A stretch of 64,000 nt of DNA from Umezawaea endophytica (lineage in GTDB: Bacteria > Actinomycetota > Actinomycetes > Mycobacteriales > Pseudonocardiaceae): NCBI RefSeq assembly GCF_025061645.1, contig NZ_JANYMP010000003.1:402118-466117 (forward strand), in the 5' to 3' direction. Position numbers and translations under genes: made by a program. Below, in pieces: positions 41,276 through 49,889 of this stretch. The notes under the pieces were generated by a model. The model was not told the DNA's origin. It saw only the letters and a list, made by a program, of their open reading frames with translations, and did not search any database. How positions within the stretch are numbered: the first letter of the stretch is position 1; each line of letters starts with the position of its first letter.

Positions 41276-42290
41276 GACCAGGACCGCGCCCGGCACGAGC
41301 AGCCCGAGCGCCACCGGGGGCGGCAGGCGGCTCGCCCTCGCCCGGCTGCGCGACCTGGCGCTCATCCCCGCCATCATCGTGATCGCGATCGTCGGCCAGT
41401 TCGTCAGCCCGGTCTTCCTGCGCGGCGACAACCTGGTCAACGTGTTGCAGACCATGTCGGAGATCGCGGTCCTGGTACTGGCGCAGACGCTCGTGCTGGT
41501 CGTCAAGAAGATGGACCTCTCCCTGGAGTCCACCGTCGGTCTCGCCCCCGGCGTCGCGGCCTGGCTCACGGTGCCCGTCGGCGCGGGCCACGGTCTCGGC
41601 CTGCTGCCGGGCGGCTGGTCGGTGCCGGTCACCCTGGCGGTCGGGGTGCTCGTCGGCGTCGTGAACGCGCTGTTCATCATCCGCTTCGGGCTCAACGGCT
41701 TCATCGTGACGCTCGGCATGCTGATCGTGCTGCGCGGCGTCCTGACCGGGATCTCGGGTGGCCAGACGTTCTTCCGGCTGCCGGGGTCGATGCTCTACCT
41801 CGGCACCGCGCAGTGGCTGGGCGTGCCCGCGTCGGTCTGGGTGTGCCTGCTGCTGTTCGCCGCGGGGATCGTCGTGCTCGGCTTCACCAGCTTCGGCCGG
41901 TCCCTGTACGCGATCGGCGGCAACGTGGACGCGGCGAAGGCGGCGGGCATCCGCACCGACCGGGTGCTGTGGATCGTGATCGTCACCGCGAGCGTGCTCG
42001 CCGCGCTCGCGGGCCTGATGCTCTCCGGGCGGCTGGCGTCGGTGGCCTCCGCACAGGGCGACGGGTACATCTTCACCGTGTTCGCCGCCGCCGTCATCGG
42101 CGGCATCAGCCTCAACGGCGGCAAGGGCACGGTCTTCGGCGCGTTCACCGGCATCCTGCTGCTGTTCATGATCCAGAACGTGCTCACCCTCGCGGGCGTC
42201 CCGGCCCAGTGGATCGGCGCGCTCAACGGCGCGATCATCCTGATCGCGCTGGCGCTGTCCCGCGTCACCGGGGGCAAGGTCCAGGATTGA
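41268..42290 (+). CDS. CUT2 sugar ABC permease, RbsC-like
   Basis: A 340-residue permease with eight to ten hydrophobic segments and the family block NGFIVTLGMLIVLRG; the C-terminal GGKGTVFGAFTGILLL and later NGAIILIALALSR segments are usual for RbsC/XylH proteins. AAGGAG precedes the ATG, which overlaps the ATPase stop. It completes the three-component CUT2 importer behind fucD. A 26-bp GCTAAA...TTTAGC element begins only 12 bases after the stop. Confidence 0.92.
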   Translation: MVETRTAPGTSSPSATGGGRRLALARLRDLALIPAIIVIAIVGQFVSPVFLRGDNLVNVLQTMSEIAVLVLAQTLVLVVKKMDLSLESTVGLAPGVAAWLTVPVGAGHGLGLLPGGWSVPVTLAVGVLVGVVNALFIIRFGLNGFIVTLGMLIVLRGVLTGISGGQTFFRLPGSMLYLGTAQWLGVPASVWVCLLLFAAGIVVLGFTSFGRSLYAIGGNVDAAKAAGIRTDRVLWIVIVTASVLAALAGLMLSGRLASVASAQGDGYIFTVFAAAVIGGISLNGGKGTVFGAFTGILLLFMIQNVLTLAGVPAQWIGALNGAIILIALALSRVTGGKVQD

Positions 42291-42302
42291 GGGACCACGA
42301 TT

Positions 42303-42328
42303 GCTAAATGTTCGCGTCGGACTTTAGC
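42303..42328. promoter_or_regulatory. Variant 26-bp GCTAAA...TTTAGC element
   Basis: Outer arms GCTAAA and TTTAGC are spaced exactly as at 20732 and 23039, but the centre reads TGTTCGCGTCGGAC in place of the GTTAGCGCTAAC core. It opens the 383-base gap before the CBM2 hydrolase gene, in which only this site and the one at 42514 stand out. Confidence 0.5.
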
Positions 42329-42513
42329 TTTTCCCCGAAGCGAAGAATGGCAGGGTGGCTTTGGGACAAATCGATTCACGCTGCCCGGAATATCCTGTCA
42401 CGCCTTGACCGATCTCACCAGATCGGCCACAGTCTGATGTACGCGACAGGCACGGCAACGGCTTGAGCGCACCACTCCACCCCTTTTCCCCGCTCCTTTT
42501 CCACCACCCGATT

Positions 42514-42527
42514 TGTTAGCGCTAACA
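42514..42527. promoter_or_regulatory. Perfect palindrome TGTTAGCGCTAACA
   Basis: The best example in the window of the LacI-type operator core, 147 bases upstream of the CBM2 hydrolase start. All other family members here can be derived from it by one or a few changes. Confidence 0.7.
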
Positions 42528-42673
42528 CCACTCGTGACCGCGGTCGGCCGAGTGCTGCCGCGCCACCGTTCCGCGCCTCGACGAGGTGCACGCCCCTGTC
42601 CGGGTGCACCCGCAGACCGGTTCGGTGCCCCGAAATCCCCGCGGGGCACCGGACCGCCCGACTCCCAGGAGAC

Positions 42674-43924
42674 GTGATCACGTTGTCGAGGAACGATTCC
42701 CCCACCCGCCGGACAGCGGCGGTCGGCGTCGCCGTGGCGATGACGGCGGCGGCCGTGGCGCTGATCGGGTCGCAGCCCGCCTCCGCGGCCGCGGGGTGCC
42801 GGGTGGACTACTCGGTGGGGTCGGAGTGGCCCGGCGGGTTCGGCGCGACCGCCGCCGTGACGAACCTCGGCGATCCCCTGAGCGGGTGGCGCCTCTCGTG
42901 GACGTTCCTCGGCGACGAACGGATCTCCCAGTCGTGGAACGGGACGCACACCCAGTCCGGTGCGCAGGTGACCGCGACCAACGCGGCGTGGAACGGCGAC
43001 CTCGCCACCGGTGGCACGGTGTCCTTCGGCTTCAACGCCACCTCCAGCGCCCGCCCCACCGCCCCGTCGACGTTCACCCTCAACGGCGTGGTGTGCACCG
43101 GCTCGACCGCACCCACGACCACGACCACGACGACCACTCCCGTCGATCGACCCATGGTGGACAACAACTTCGCCGTCACCCGCGAAGGCGCGTACGGCGA
43201 CAACCGCTTCACGGTCTTCCGCCCGTCCGACCCGCGGGCCGTCGGCCGCGCGCTGCCCGTGCTGGCCTTCGGCAACGGCGCCTGCGCGCACACGAACAAC
43301 AGCGAGGTCACGCGGGCGTTGACGTTCATCGCCTCGAAGGGCTTCGCCGTGGTGGACATCGGATCGGTGAACGGTTCGGCCAACGGCCTGCCCAGCGGCT
43401 CCCCCATCCCTTCCCTGCTGACCGACGCGATCACCTGGGCCGAACGGGAGCAGCAGCGCTCCGCTTCCCCGCTGGCGCAACGGCTCGACCTGGCCAAGGT
43501 GGCCACCGCGGGCCACTCGTGCGGCGGCCTGGAAGCCCTCGTCGCCGCCCAGGACCGCCGGGTGTCCGCCGTGGTCTCGCTCAACAGCGGCTTCTTCGCC
43601 GACGGCTCCTTCGGTTACCCCCGCTCGGAACTGGCCAAGCTGCACACCCCCGCGCTGTTCATGGACGGCGGTTCCTCGGACGTCGCCTACGCCAACAACC
43701 AGGCCAACTACGACCTGGCCACCGTTCCCGCCGTGCTGGCCAGGCAACCGCAGGCCGGACACGGTGGATTCATCTCCGGCAACCAGACGGCCGACGGCAT
43801 GACGACCGTCGTCCAATTCCTGGACATGGTGCTCAACGGCAACCCCGCGGCGCGGTCCTACATCCTCGACCCGTCCGGACTCGCCTCCAGGAGCCCGTGG
43901 ACGGTCGCCAGGAAGAACTTCTGA
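42674..43924 (+). CDS. Secreted CBM2-linked alpha/beta-hydrolase (esterase)
   Basis: A 416-residue exported protein: signal peptide (about 1-39), CBM2 (CRVDYSVGSEWPGGF, 42-142), short Thr linker and a C-terminal alpha/beta-hydrolase with nucleophile motif GHSCGG (Ser282), FMDGGSSD (acid) and AGHGGF (His). Related proteins are cutinase-like or acyl esterases acting on plant polymers; the bond it cuts is unknown. GTG 42674 has AGGAG only two bases away, so TTG 42683, at better spacing, is an alternative start. Two regulon-type sites lie upstream, and the CE1 esterase follows 39 bases downstream, probably co-transcribed. Confidence 0.82.
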   Translation: MITLSRNDSPTRRTAAVGVAVAMTAAAVALIGSQPASAAAGCRVDYSVGSEWPGGFGATAAVTNLGDPLSGWRLSWTFLGDERISQSWNGTHTQSGAQVTATNAAWNGDLATGGTVSFGFNATSSARPTAPSTFTLNGVVCTGSTAPTTTTTTTTPVDRPMVDNNFAVTREGAYGDNRFTVFRPSDPRAVGRALPVLAFGNGACAHTNNSEVTRALTFIASKGFAVVDIGSVNGSANGLPSGSPIPSLLTDAITWAEREQQRSASPLAQRLDLAKVATAGHSCGGLEALVAAQDRRVSAVVSLNSGFFADGSFGYPRSELAKLHTPALFMDGGSSDVAYANNQANYDLATVPAVLARQPQAGHGGFISGNQTADGMTTVVQFLDMVLNGNPAARSYILDPSGLASRSPWTVARKNF

Positions 43925-43963
43925 CCCGATGTCCGATGTGCGCGGAACGAAGGAGTCGAGCGC

Positions 43964-45268
43964 GTGAAGTCCACCATCAGCCTGTTGCTCGCCGCGGTGA
44001 CGTCGTTGGTCGTCGGCGGCATCGTCGTCACCACACCGGCACCCGCGTCCGCGGCGTCGTTGACCGAGGTCGCGAACTTCGGCGACAACCCCGGCGGGAT
44101 GCGGATGCACGTCTACGCACCGGATTCCCGTCCGGCCAACCCCGCGATCGTCGTCGCCATGCACGGCTGCGGCGGCTCGGGACCCGGCTTCTACTCCGGT
44201 AGCGAGTTCGCCTCGGCGGCCGACCGGCACGGGTTCGTCGTCATCTACCCGAGCGCCCAGCAGGAGGCCGGGTTCGGCAAGTGCTTCGACACGTGGTCCG
44301 CCGCCGCCAAGCGCCGCGGCGGCGGCAGCGACCCGGTCTCGATCACCTCGATGGTGACCTACGTCCAGCAGCGCTACGGCGGTGACCCGAACCGGGTCTA
44401 CGCCACCGGGTCGTCGTCCGGCGGCATGATGACCAACCACCTGCTCGCCCTGTACCCGGACGTGTTCAAGGCGGGCGCGGCGTTCATGGGCGTCCCCTTC
44501 GACTGCTTCGCCAACGCCGCCGACTACCCGCCCGGCAGCAGCCGGTGCACCGGTGGCGGAGGCGCGAACCGCACCCCGCAGCAGTGGGGCGACTCCGTCC
44601 GGCAGGTCTACCCCGGCTACACCGGCCCCCGTCCGCGCGTCCAACTGTGGCACGGCACCAACGACACCCTCGTGCCGTACGCGCTGCTGCAAGAGGCGAT
44701 CGAGCAGTGGACCGACGTGTTCGGCCTGAGCCAGACTCCGACATCCACCGACACCCCGCAGACGGGGTGGAACCGGCGCCGCTACGCCGATTCGTCCGGC
44801 ACCACGCGGGTCGAGGCGTACAGCGTCCAGGGCGCCGGGCACAGCCTCCCCTCCGCCGGCATGGCGGCGCGGGCCGTCGCCTTCTTCGGGCTGGACGGCA
44901 CCGGCACGACCACCACCACGACGACCACGACCACCACGCAGCCGGGTACCGGTGCCTGCAAGGTGACGAGCACGGTCAACGCCTGGAACAGCGGCCTGAC
45001 CGAGAGCATCACCATCACCAACACCGGCGGCACCGCGGTCAACGGCTGGGCCCTCGTGTTCCCCCTGCCCAGCGGGCAGTCCATCACCTCCGGCTGGAAC
45101 GCCACCTACTCGCCGTCCTCGGGACAGGTCACGGCCCGCGACGCCACCTATAACGCCGCGATCCCGCCCAACGGCTCCATCGACATCGGCTTCCAGGCGA
45201 GCCACGACGGCACCACCGCGAAACCCTCTTCGTTCACGCTCAACGGCCTGCTCTGCGCCACCACCTGA
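43964..45268 (+). CDS. CE1 acetylxylan esterase/PHB-depolymerase-like with CBM2
   Basis: A 434-residue secreted esterase. Signal peptide (1-31), a CE1 catalytic domain (about 35-310) with VVAMHGCGGSG oxyanion block, nucleophile Ser151 in ATGSSSGGMM, an LWHGTND acid region and AGHS histidine, a ten-Thr linker and CBM2 (about 335-434). Similar proteins deacetylate xylan. The GTG start has AAGGAG upstream. It most likely shares the promoter of the preceding hydrolase and completes the ester-removing set of the locus. Confidence 0.9.
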   Translation: MKSTISLLLAAVTSLVVGGIVVTTPAPASAASLTEVANFGDNPGGMRMHVYAPDSRPANPAIVVAMHGCGGSGPGFYSGSEFASAADRHGFVVIYPSAQQEAGFGKCFDTWSAAAKRRGGGSDPVSITSMVTYVQQRYGGDPNRVYATGSSSGGMMTNHLLALYPDVFKAGAAFMGVPFDCFANAADYPPGSSRCTGGGGANRTPQQWGDSVRQVYPGYTGPRPRVQLWHGTNDTLVPYALLQEAIEQWTDVFGLSQTPTSTDTPQTGWNRRRYADSSGTTRVEAYSVQGAGHSLPSAGMAARAVAFFGLDGTGTTTTTTTTTTTQPGTGACKVTSTVNAWNSGLTESITITNTGGTAVNGWALVFPLPSGQSITSGWNATYSPSSGQVTARDATYNAAIPPNGSIDIGFQASHDGTTAKPSSFTLNGLLCATT

Positions 45269-45306
45269 TCCTCCGCGCGGGCGCCGGGGCCGACCGGCGT
45301 TTGCGC

Positions 45307-45351
45307 CTCCTCGCGGCGGGGCAACCCGGCGGTGTCCCGAGCCGCGAGGAG
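45307..45351 (+). promoter_or_regulatory. Hairpin that covers the kinase ribosome site
   Basis: An 11-bp perfect stem (CTCCTCGCGGC pairing with GCCGCGAGGAG) with a 23-base loop. The right arm contains the GAGGAG ribosome site for the kinase at 45362. It could terminate the esterase transcript, hide the ribosome site, or both. Confidence 0.5.
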
Positions 45352-45361
45352 AGGTGCGCCG

Positions 45362-46555
45362 GTGTCCCTGCCAGCGAACGGCGAACTGCTCGCCGACCGG
45401 TACGAACTGGCCGACGTCATCGGGATCGGCGGCATGGCCGAGGTGTACCGCGCCTGGGACACCCGCCTGCGGCGGTTCGTCGCGGTCAAGCTGTTCACGG
45501 CGAACGCCGACCTCGAGGACACCCGTCGGTTCGACAACGAGGTCCGCATCCTGGCCGGGCTGTCCCACCCCGCCCTGGTGTCGGTGTACGACGTGGGCAC
45601 CGCGGGGCGCACACCGTTCGTCGTGCTGCGCCTGGTGGACGGGCGCACGCTGCGCCACCGGATGTCCGACGGGCCGCTGCCCGTCGACGAGGTCAGGTCG
45701 CTGGGGGCCGCGGTGGCCGACGCCCTGGCCCACGTGCACGACCGGGGCGTGGTCCACCGCGACGTGAAACCGTCGAACATCCTGCTGGACGAGGGCGGCA
45801 CCCCCTACCTCGCCGACTTCGGCCTGGCCCACTCGGTCGGGAGCACCCGGTTCACCCGCACGGGCCTGATCGTCGGCACGGCCGCCTACCTGGCCCCGGA
45901 ACAGGTGCGCGGCGCCGAGGTCGACTCCGCCGCCGACGTGTACGCGCTCGGGCTGGTCCTGCTGGAGTGCCTGACCGGCAGGTGCGAGTACACCGGGAGC
46001 GACGTCGAAGCCATCGTGTCCCGACTGCACCGGTCGCCGGTCGTCCCGGAGGGCCTGCCCGCGGACTTGGCCCGTCTGCTGGAGCTGATGACGTCGCAGT
46101 CCCCCGCCGACCGCCCCACCGCGCGCCTGTGCGCCGACGTCCTGCGCACCGGCCACCCCACCGCGCCGTTCACCGCACCGGCCCGCCGGTCCCCGTCCCG
46201 CCGGAACGCGCTCGTCGCTTCGGCGGCGGGCCTGCTGGGAGCCGTGGGCATCGGGTGGGCCCTCCTGCCGGGTTCCGCTCCGGCCGTGTCGGAGCCCCCC
46301 GCGGCCGTGACCCCCGCCGTCGCGGCCGTCGAATCGACCACGGCGGCACCCGAGACCACGGCGCAGTTCGCCGCCGCCCCCGAGACGACTCCCGTCGTGG
46401 CGCAGCAGCCGGCCCAGGACGCGGAGGAGCCCGCACCCGCCCGAGCGCCGGAACCGCGCGTCCACGCCCCGGCACCCGCGCCGGCCCAGCCGCACGGGCC
46501 GGGTGGGGCGAAGTCGCCCGCGCACCCCGGTCACGCCAAGAAGGCCAAGCCGTAG
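45362..46555 (+). CDS. Membrane-anchored Ser/Thr protein kinase (PknB-like)
   Basis: A 397-residue Hanks-type kinase. The catalytic domain (about 14-270) has GIGGMAEVY (nucleotide loop), Lys43 (VAVKLF), Glu60, HRDVKPSN with Asp134, DFG Asp152 and an APEQ segment. After a basic linker one transmembrane helix (about 283-305) leads to an extracellular tail rich in Pro, Ala, Glu and Thr without PASTA repeats. GTG 45362 is chosen because GAGGAG lies ten bases upstream; a GTG at 45332 lacks one. The substrate is unknown; AfsR-type regulators are known kinase targets and one is encoded in this window, but nothing links them directly. Confidence 0.9.
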   Translation: MSLPANGELLADRYELADVIGIGGMAEVYRAWDTRLRRFVAVKLFTANADLEDTRRFDNEVRILAGLSHPALVSVYDVGTAGRTPFVVLRLVDGRTLRHRMSDGPLPVDEVRSLGAAVADALAHVHDRGVVHRDVKPSNILLDEGGTPYLADFGLAHSVGSTRFTRTGLIVGTAAYLAPEQVRGAEVDSAADVYALGLVLLECLTGRCEYTGSDVEAIVSRLHRSPVVPEGLPADLARLLELMTSQSPADRPTARLCADVLRTGHPTAPFTAPARRSPSRRNALVASAAGLLGAVGIGWALLPGSAPAVSEPPAAVTPAVAAVESTTAAPETTAQFAAAPETTPVVAQQPAQDAEEPAPARAPEPRVHAPAPAPAQPHGPGGAKSPAHPGHAKKAKP

Positions 46556-46638
46556 GCAGCCCGGAGCGGTGACCACAAAACGTTGTTCAGCGCGCCGACG
46601 ACGAACCTGAACACCCACTTCATCGCTTCACTCGGGAA

Positions 46639-46673
46639 AGCCCGTGCCACGTCCACCGTCCCTGGCACGGGCT
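46639..46673 (+). terminator. Hairpin terminator after the kinase gene
   Basis: An 11-bp perfect stem (AGCCCGTGCCA pairing with TGGCACGGGCT) with a 13-base loop, between the kinase and the subtilase genes. Confidence 0.65.
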
Positions 46674-46694
46674 CCCCCGAGAAGAGGAGATCCA

Positions 46695-49600
46695 GTGGCA
46701 CGAAGAGCTGTCGCGCTGGTGCTGGCCTGCCTGCTGGTGGGAGCGACGACCCCTGCGCACGCCGCGGCGGGCGACCAGCGGGGGCGGGTGAGGCCGGGCG
46801 ACCCCAGGACCGTCACGCTCGTCACCGGCGACGAGGTCGTCCTCGACGGTGACCGGTTCGTCTCGGTCACCCCCGGCGCACACCGGCAGGACGTCTCGTT
46901 CCAGGTCGTCCAGCACGCGGGGCGCGTGCGCGTCGTCCCCTCCGACGTGCTGGGGATGGTGGCCGACGGGCGGGTGGACCAGCGGTTGTTCGACGTCACC
47001 GGCCTGGTCGAGGCCGGGTACGACGACGCGCGGCGCGACACGGTGCCGGTGATCGTCTCCGGTGGCCGCCCACCGTCGGGCGCGCTGGTGGCCGACGCGC
47101 TGCCGACCGTGGACGCGGTGGCGGCCGAGGTGCCGAAGGCGACCGGCTGGCAGGACCTGCCCGAGGGCACCGGGAAGGTGTGGCTCGACGGGGTCGCCCG
47201 CCCGCTGCTGGACCGCAGCACCGCCCAGATCGGCGCGCCGGTGGCGTGGGCGGCGGGGCTGACGGGCGCGGGCGTGACGGTCGGCGTGGTCGACACCGGC
47301 GTCGAGGGCGACCACCCCGACCTGGTCGGCCGGGAGGTCGCCGGGCGCGACTTCACCCGCGAGCAGGACGGGATCGACCACTACGGCCACGGCACGCACG
47401 TCGCGGCCACGATCGCGAGCCACCGCGCGCCGTACCGGGGCGTCGCCCCGGACGCCCGGCTGCTCGACGCCAAGGTCTGCGACGGCGAGGGCGCCTGCCC
47501 GGAGTCCGCGATCATCGAGGGGATGCGGTGGGCCGCGGAGCAGGGCGCGGACGTGGTCAACATCAGCCTCGGCCTGACCGCCACCGAAGACGTCGACCCG
47601 GTGGAGGCGGCCGTGGACGCCCTGTCGGCGAGCCACGGCACGCTGTTCGTCGTCTCGGCGGGCAACGCCGGGGAAGGGGGCTCGGGCACGGTGCTGTCCC
47701 CCGGCACCGCCGACTCGGCACTGACGGTCGGGGCGGTGGACCGCGACGACTCGCTCGCCCGCTTCTCCAGCCGAGGCCCGCGGCCACCGGACGGCGCGGT
47801 CAAACCCGACCTCACCGCGCCGGGCGTGGAGGTCGTCGCGGCCAGGGCGAGCACCGGCGCGCTCCCCGGCACGCCCGCCGACCAGGAGCACACCAGCCTG
47901 TCCGGCACGTCGATGTCCTCCCCGCACGTCGCGGGCGCCGCGGCGCTGCTGGCGCAACAGCACCCGGACTGGAACGGCACGCGGCTCAAGGCGGCGCTGA
48001 CCGCGTCCGCGCGGCCGAATCCGGGACTGGGCGTGTTCGAGCAGGGTTCCGGCAGGGTGGACGTCGCCGCCGCGCTGTCCACGACGGTCACCAGCGAACC
48101 GACGTCGGTCGCGCTCGGCCGCCAGGAGTGGCCGCACGACGACGACGTGCCCGTGGTGAAACCGTTGCTCTACCGCAACGACGGTGCCCAACCGACCACA
48201 GTGGACCTGGAGGTTCGGGGACGCGGGCCGGACGGCGCGGAACACCCGGTGTTCTCGGTGTCCCCGGCCAGGATCACCGTCCCGGTGGGCGGCACGGCCG
48301 AGGTCGCCGTGACCGGTGACGCGCGGCAGGGACCCGTGGACGGCGTGTACTCGGGGACGGTGGTGGCGAGCACCGGCGGCACGGAGGTGCTGCGGACACC
48401 CGTCGGGATGAACCGCGAGGTGGAGAGCTACCCCGTCACGTTCGACCACCTCGGCGCGCCCGAGGGCGGGAGGTCCACGGTCGTGACCAACGTGGCCACC
48501 GGCGCGTCCACCTACCTGCGGGGTGACAGCACGCGGCTGCCCAGGGGCGACTACCTGGCGCAGGCGCTGCTGGGGCCGCGGGGAGGCCCGCACACCATCA
48601 TCACCAGACCGGACCTGCGGGTGGCCGGACCGGCGCGCGTGGTCCTCGACGCGCGCTCGGCGGGACCGCTGGAGGTGGTCTCACCCGACCCCGCGGCGGT
48701 GGCAAGCGCGCACAGCCTGGTGGTCGAGCGCAGGGTCGGCGGGAAGACCACGGCCGTGACCGTCGCGCACCCCGGCGGCTTCCCCGCGGGGACGCGGGTG
48801 GGCCACTCGGGACCGTCGCTGCCCGCCGGGGAACTGGACGTGTTCGTGGCCGCGGAGTTCACGAGTCCGGCCGCGGCCTACTGGCTGGGGTGGACCGAGC
48901 AGGGCCGGGTGCCCGACGGGTTCGTGCGCAGGCCGCGCGGATCGGACCTCGCGCGGGTGCGCACCACGATCGGCCTCGAACCGCGGGGGCAGCGGCAGAC
49001 CGTCATGGACATCATGGTCTCCCGCTCCGGGGCGTTCGGCCCCGCCTTCCTGGCGGACGTGCCCGCCGGCCGCACCGTGACGAGGTACACCACACCGGAC
49101 ACCGCGTGGCTGCCGGTGTTCTCCTCAGGAGGGACCTTCATGGTCGGGGACGAGGAGCGGTACCGCGCGGGCCGGACCTACGACCGCTCCTTCGGCGCCC
49201 CCGTCGTCGGACCGGTGATGTACAACGACGGCTACCCCAGCCTGACCCGCACCGGCGACCAGGTCCTGGTGTCGCTGCCGATGTTCGGCGATCGGGAGGG
49301 CAACCAGGGCTACTCCCCCGTCACCTCCGCGCGGACGGCCCTGTACCGAGACGGGCGGCTGGTGGGCGAGAACGACAGCAGCGGGTACGGGGTGTTCACC
49401 GTGCCACCGGGGCCGGGCGCGTTCCGGGCACGGGCCGAGGTGACGCGGTCGACGGACGTGTCGGACCTCAGCACGCGCGTCGCGGTGGACTGGACGTTCC
49501 GCTCCGGCACGACCTCCGGTGAACGGCGGCTGCCGATGTCGGTGGTGCGGTTCACCCCGGAGCTGGACCGCACGGGCAGCGCACCGGCGAACCGTCCGCT

Positions 49601-49841
49601 GAGCGTGCCGCTCGTCGTGGACCAGCAGCCGGGTGCGGACAACCCGCCGTTGCGCCACTTCCGCGTCGAGGTGTCCTACGACGATGGTGCGAGCTGGACG
49701 GGCGCACCGGTCCTGGGGCGCACGGCGCTGGTGGGCAACCGGGCGGCCGCGGGGACGTTCGTCTCGCTACGGGTGCGCGCCACCGACGACCGGGGTGGCG
49801 AGCTGGACCAGACCGTGATCCGGGCCTACCGGCTCGGCTGA
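46695..49841 (+). CDS. Secreted S8 subtilisin-family serine protease
   Basis: A 1048-residue exported protease. Signal peptide (about 1-25), a propeptide region (26-175), then the subtilase domain with catalytic Asp200 (VVDTGVEG), His232 (GHGTHVA), oxyanion Asn324 (SAGN) and Ser406 (SGTSMSSPHVAG). About 600 further residues form beta-rich domains of unknown role, as in large Streptomyces S8 proteases. GTG 46695 is chosen for the GAGGAGA upstream. It stands alone between two hairpins. It probably has a general extracellular proteolytic role. Confidence 0.92.
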   Translation: MARRAVALVLACLLVGATTPAHAAAGDQRGRVRPGDPRTVTLVTGDEVVLDGDRFVSVTPGAHRQDVSFQVVQHAGRVRVVPSDVLGMVADGRVDQRLFDVTGLVEAGYDDARRDTVPVIVSGGRPPSGALVADALPTVDAVAAEVPKATGWQDLPEGTGKVWLDGVARPLLDRSTAQIGAPVAWAAGLTGAGVTVGVVDTGVEGDHPDLVGREVAGRDFTREQDGIDHYGHGTHVAATIASHRAPYRGVAPDARLLDAKVCDGEGACPESAIIEGMRWAAEQGADVVNISLGLTATEDVDPVEAAVDALSASHGTLFVVSAGNAGEGGSGTVLSPGTADSALTVGAVDRDDSLARFSSRGPRPPDGAVKPDLTAPGVEVVAARASTGALPGTPADQEHTSLSGTSMSSPHVAGAAALLAQQHPDWNGTRLKAALTASARPNPGLGVFEQGSGRVDVAAALSTTVTSEPTSVALGRQEWPHDDDVPVVKPLLYRNDGAQPTTVDLEVRGRGPDGAEHPVFSVSPARITVPVGGTAEVAVTGDARQGPVDGVYSGTVVASTGGTEVLRTPVGMNREVESYPVTFDHLGAPEGGRSTVVTNVATGASTYLRGDSTRLPRGDYLAQALLGPRGGPHTIITRPDLRVAGPARVVLDARSAGPLEVVSPDPAAVASAHSLVVERRVGGKTTAVTVAHPGGFPAGTRVGHSGPSLPAGELDVFVAAEFTSPAAAYWLGWTEQGRVPDGFVRRPRGSDLARVRTTIGLEPRGQRQTVMDIMVSRSGAFGPAFLADVPAGRTVTRYTTPDTAWLPVFSSGGTFMVGDEERYRAGRTYDRSFGAPVVGPVMYNDGYPSLTRTGDQVLVSLPMFGDREGNQGYSPVTSARTALYRDGRLVGENDSSGYGVFTVPPGPGAFRARAEVTRSTDVSDLSTRVAVDWTFRSGTTSGERRLPMSVVRFTPELDRTGSAPANRPLSVPLVVDQQPGADNPPLRHFRVEVSYDDGASWTGAPVLGRTALVGNRAAAGTFVSLRVRATDDRGGELDQTVIRAYRLG

Positions 49842-49853
49842 CGGACCGCGGTG

Positions 49854-49888
49854 GGCGCCGGGCGGAGCGAAGAGGCTCCGCCGGCGCC
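49854..49888. terminator. Bidirectional terminator between subtilase and STAND genes
   Basis: A 14-bp stem with one bulged base (GGCGCCGG..CGGAGC pairing with GCTCCGCCGGCGCC) and a 6-base loop between the two convergent stops. Confidence 0.7.
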
Positions 49889-49889
49889 G

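Noticed and set aside
42398..46618. A 1406-residue open frame on the minus strand
   Set aside because: It lies opposite two secreted esterases and the kinase with intact motifs and has Arg/Gly-rich, low-complexity translation. It is a shadow frame typical of very GC-rich DNA.
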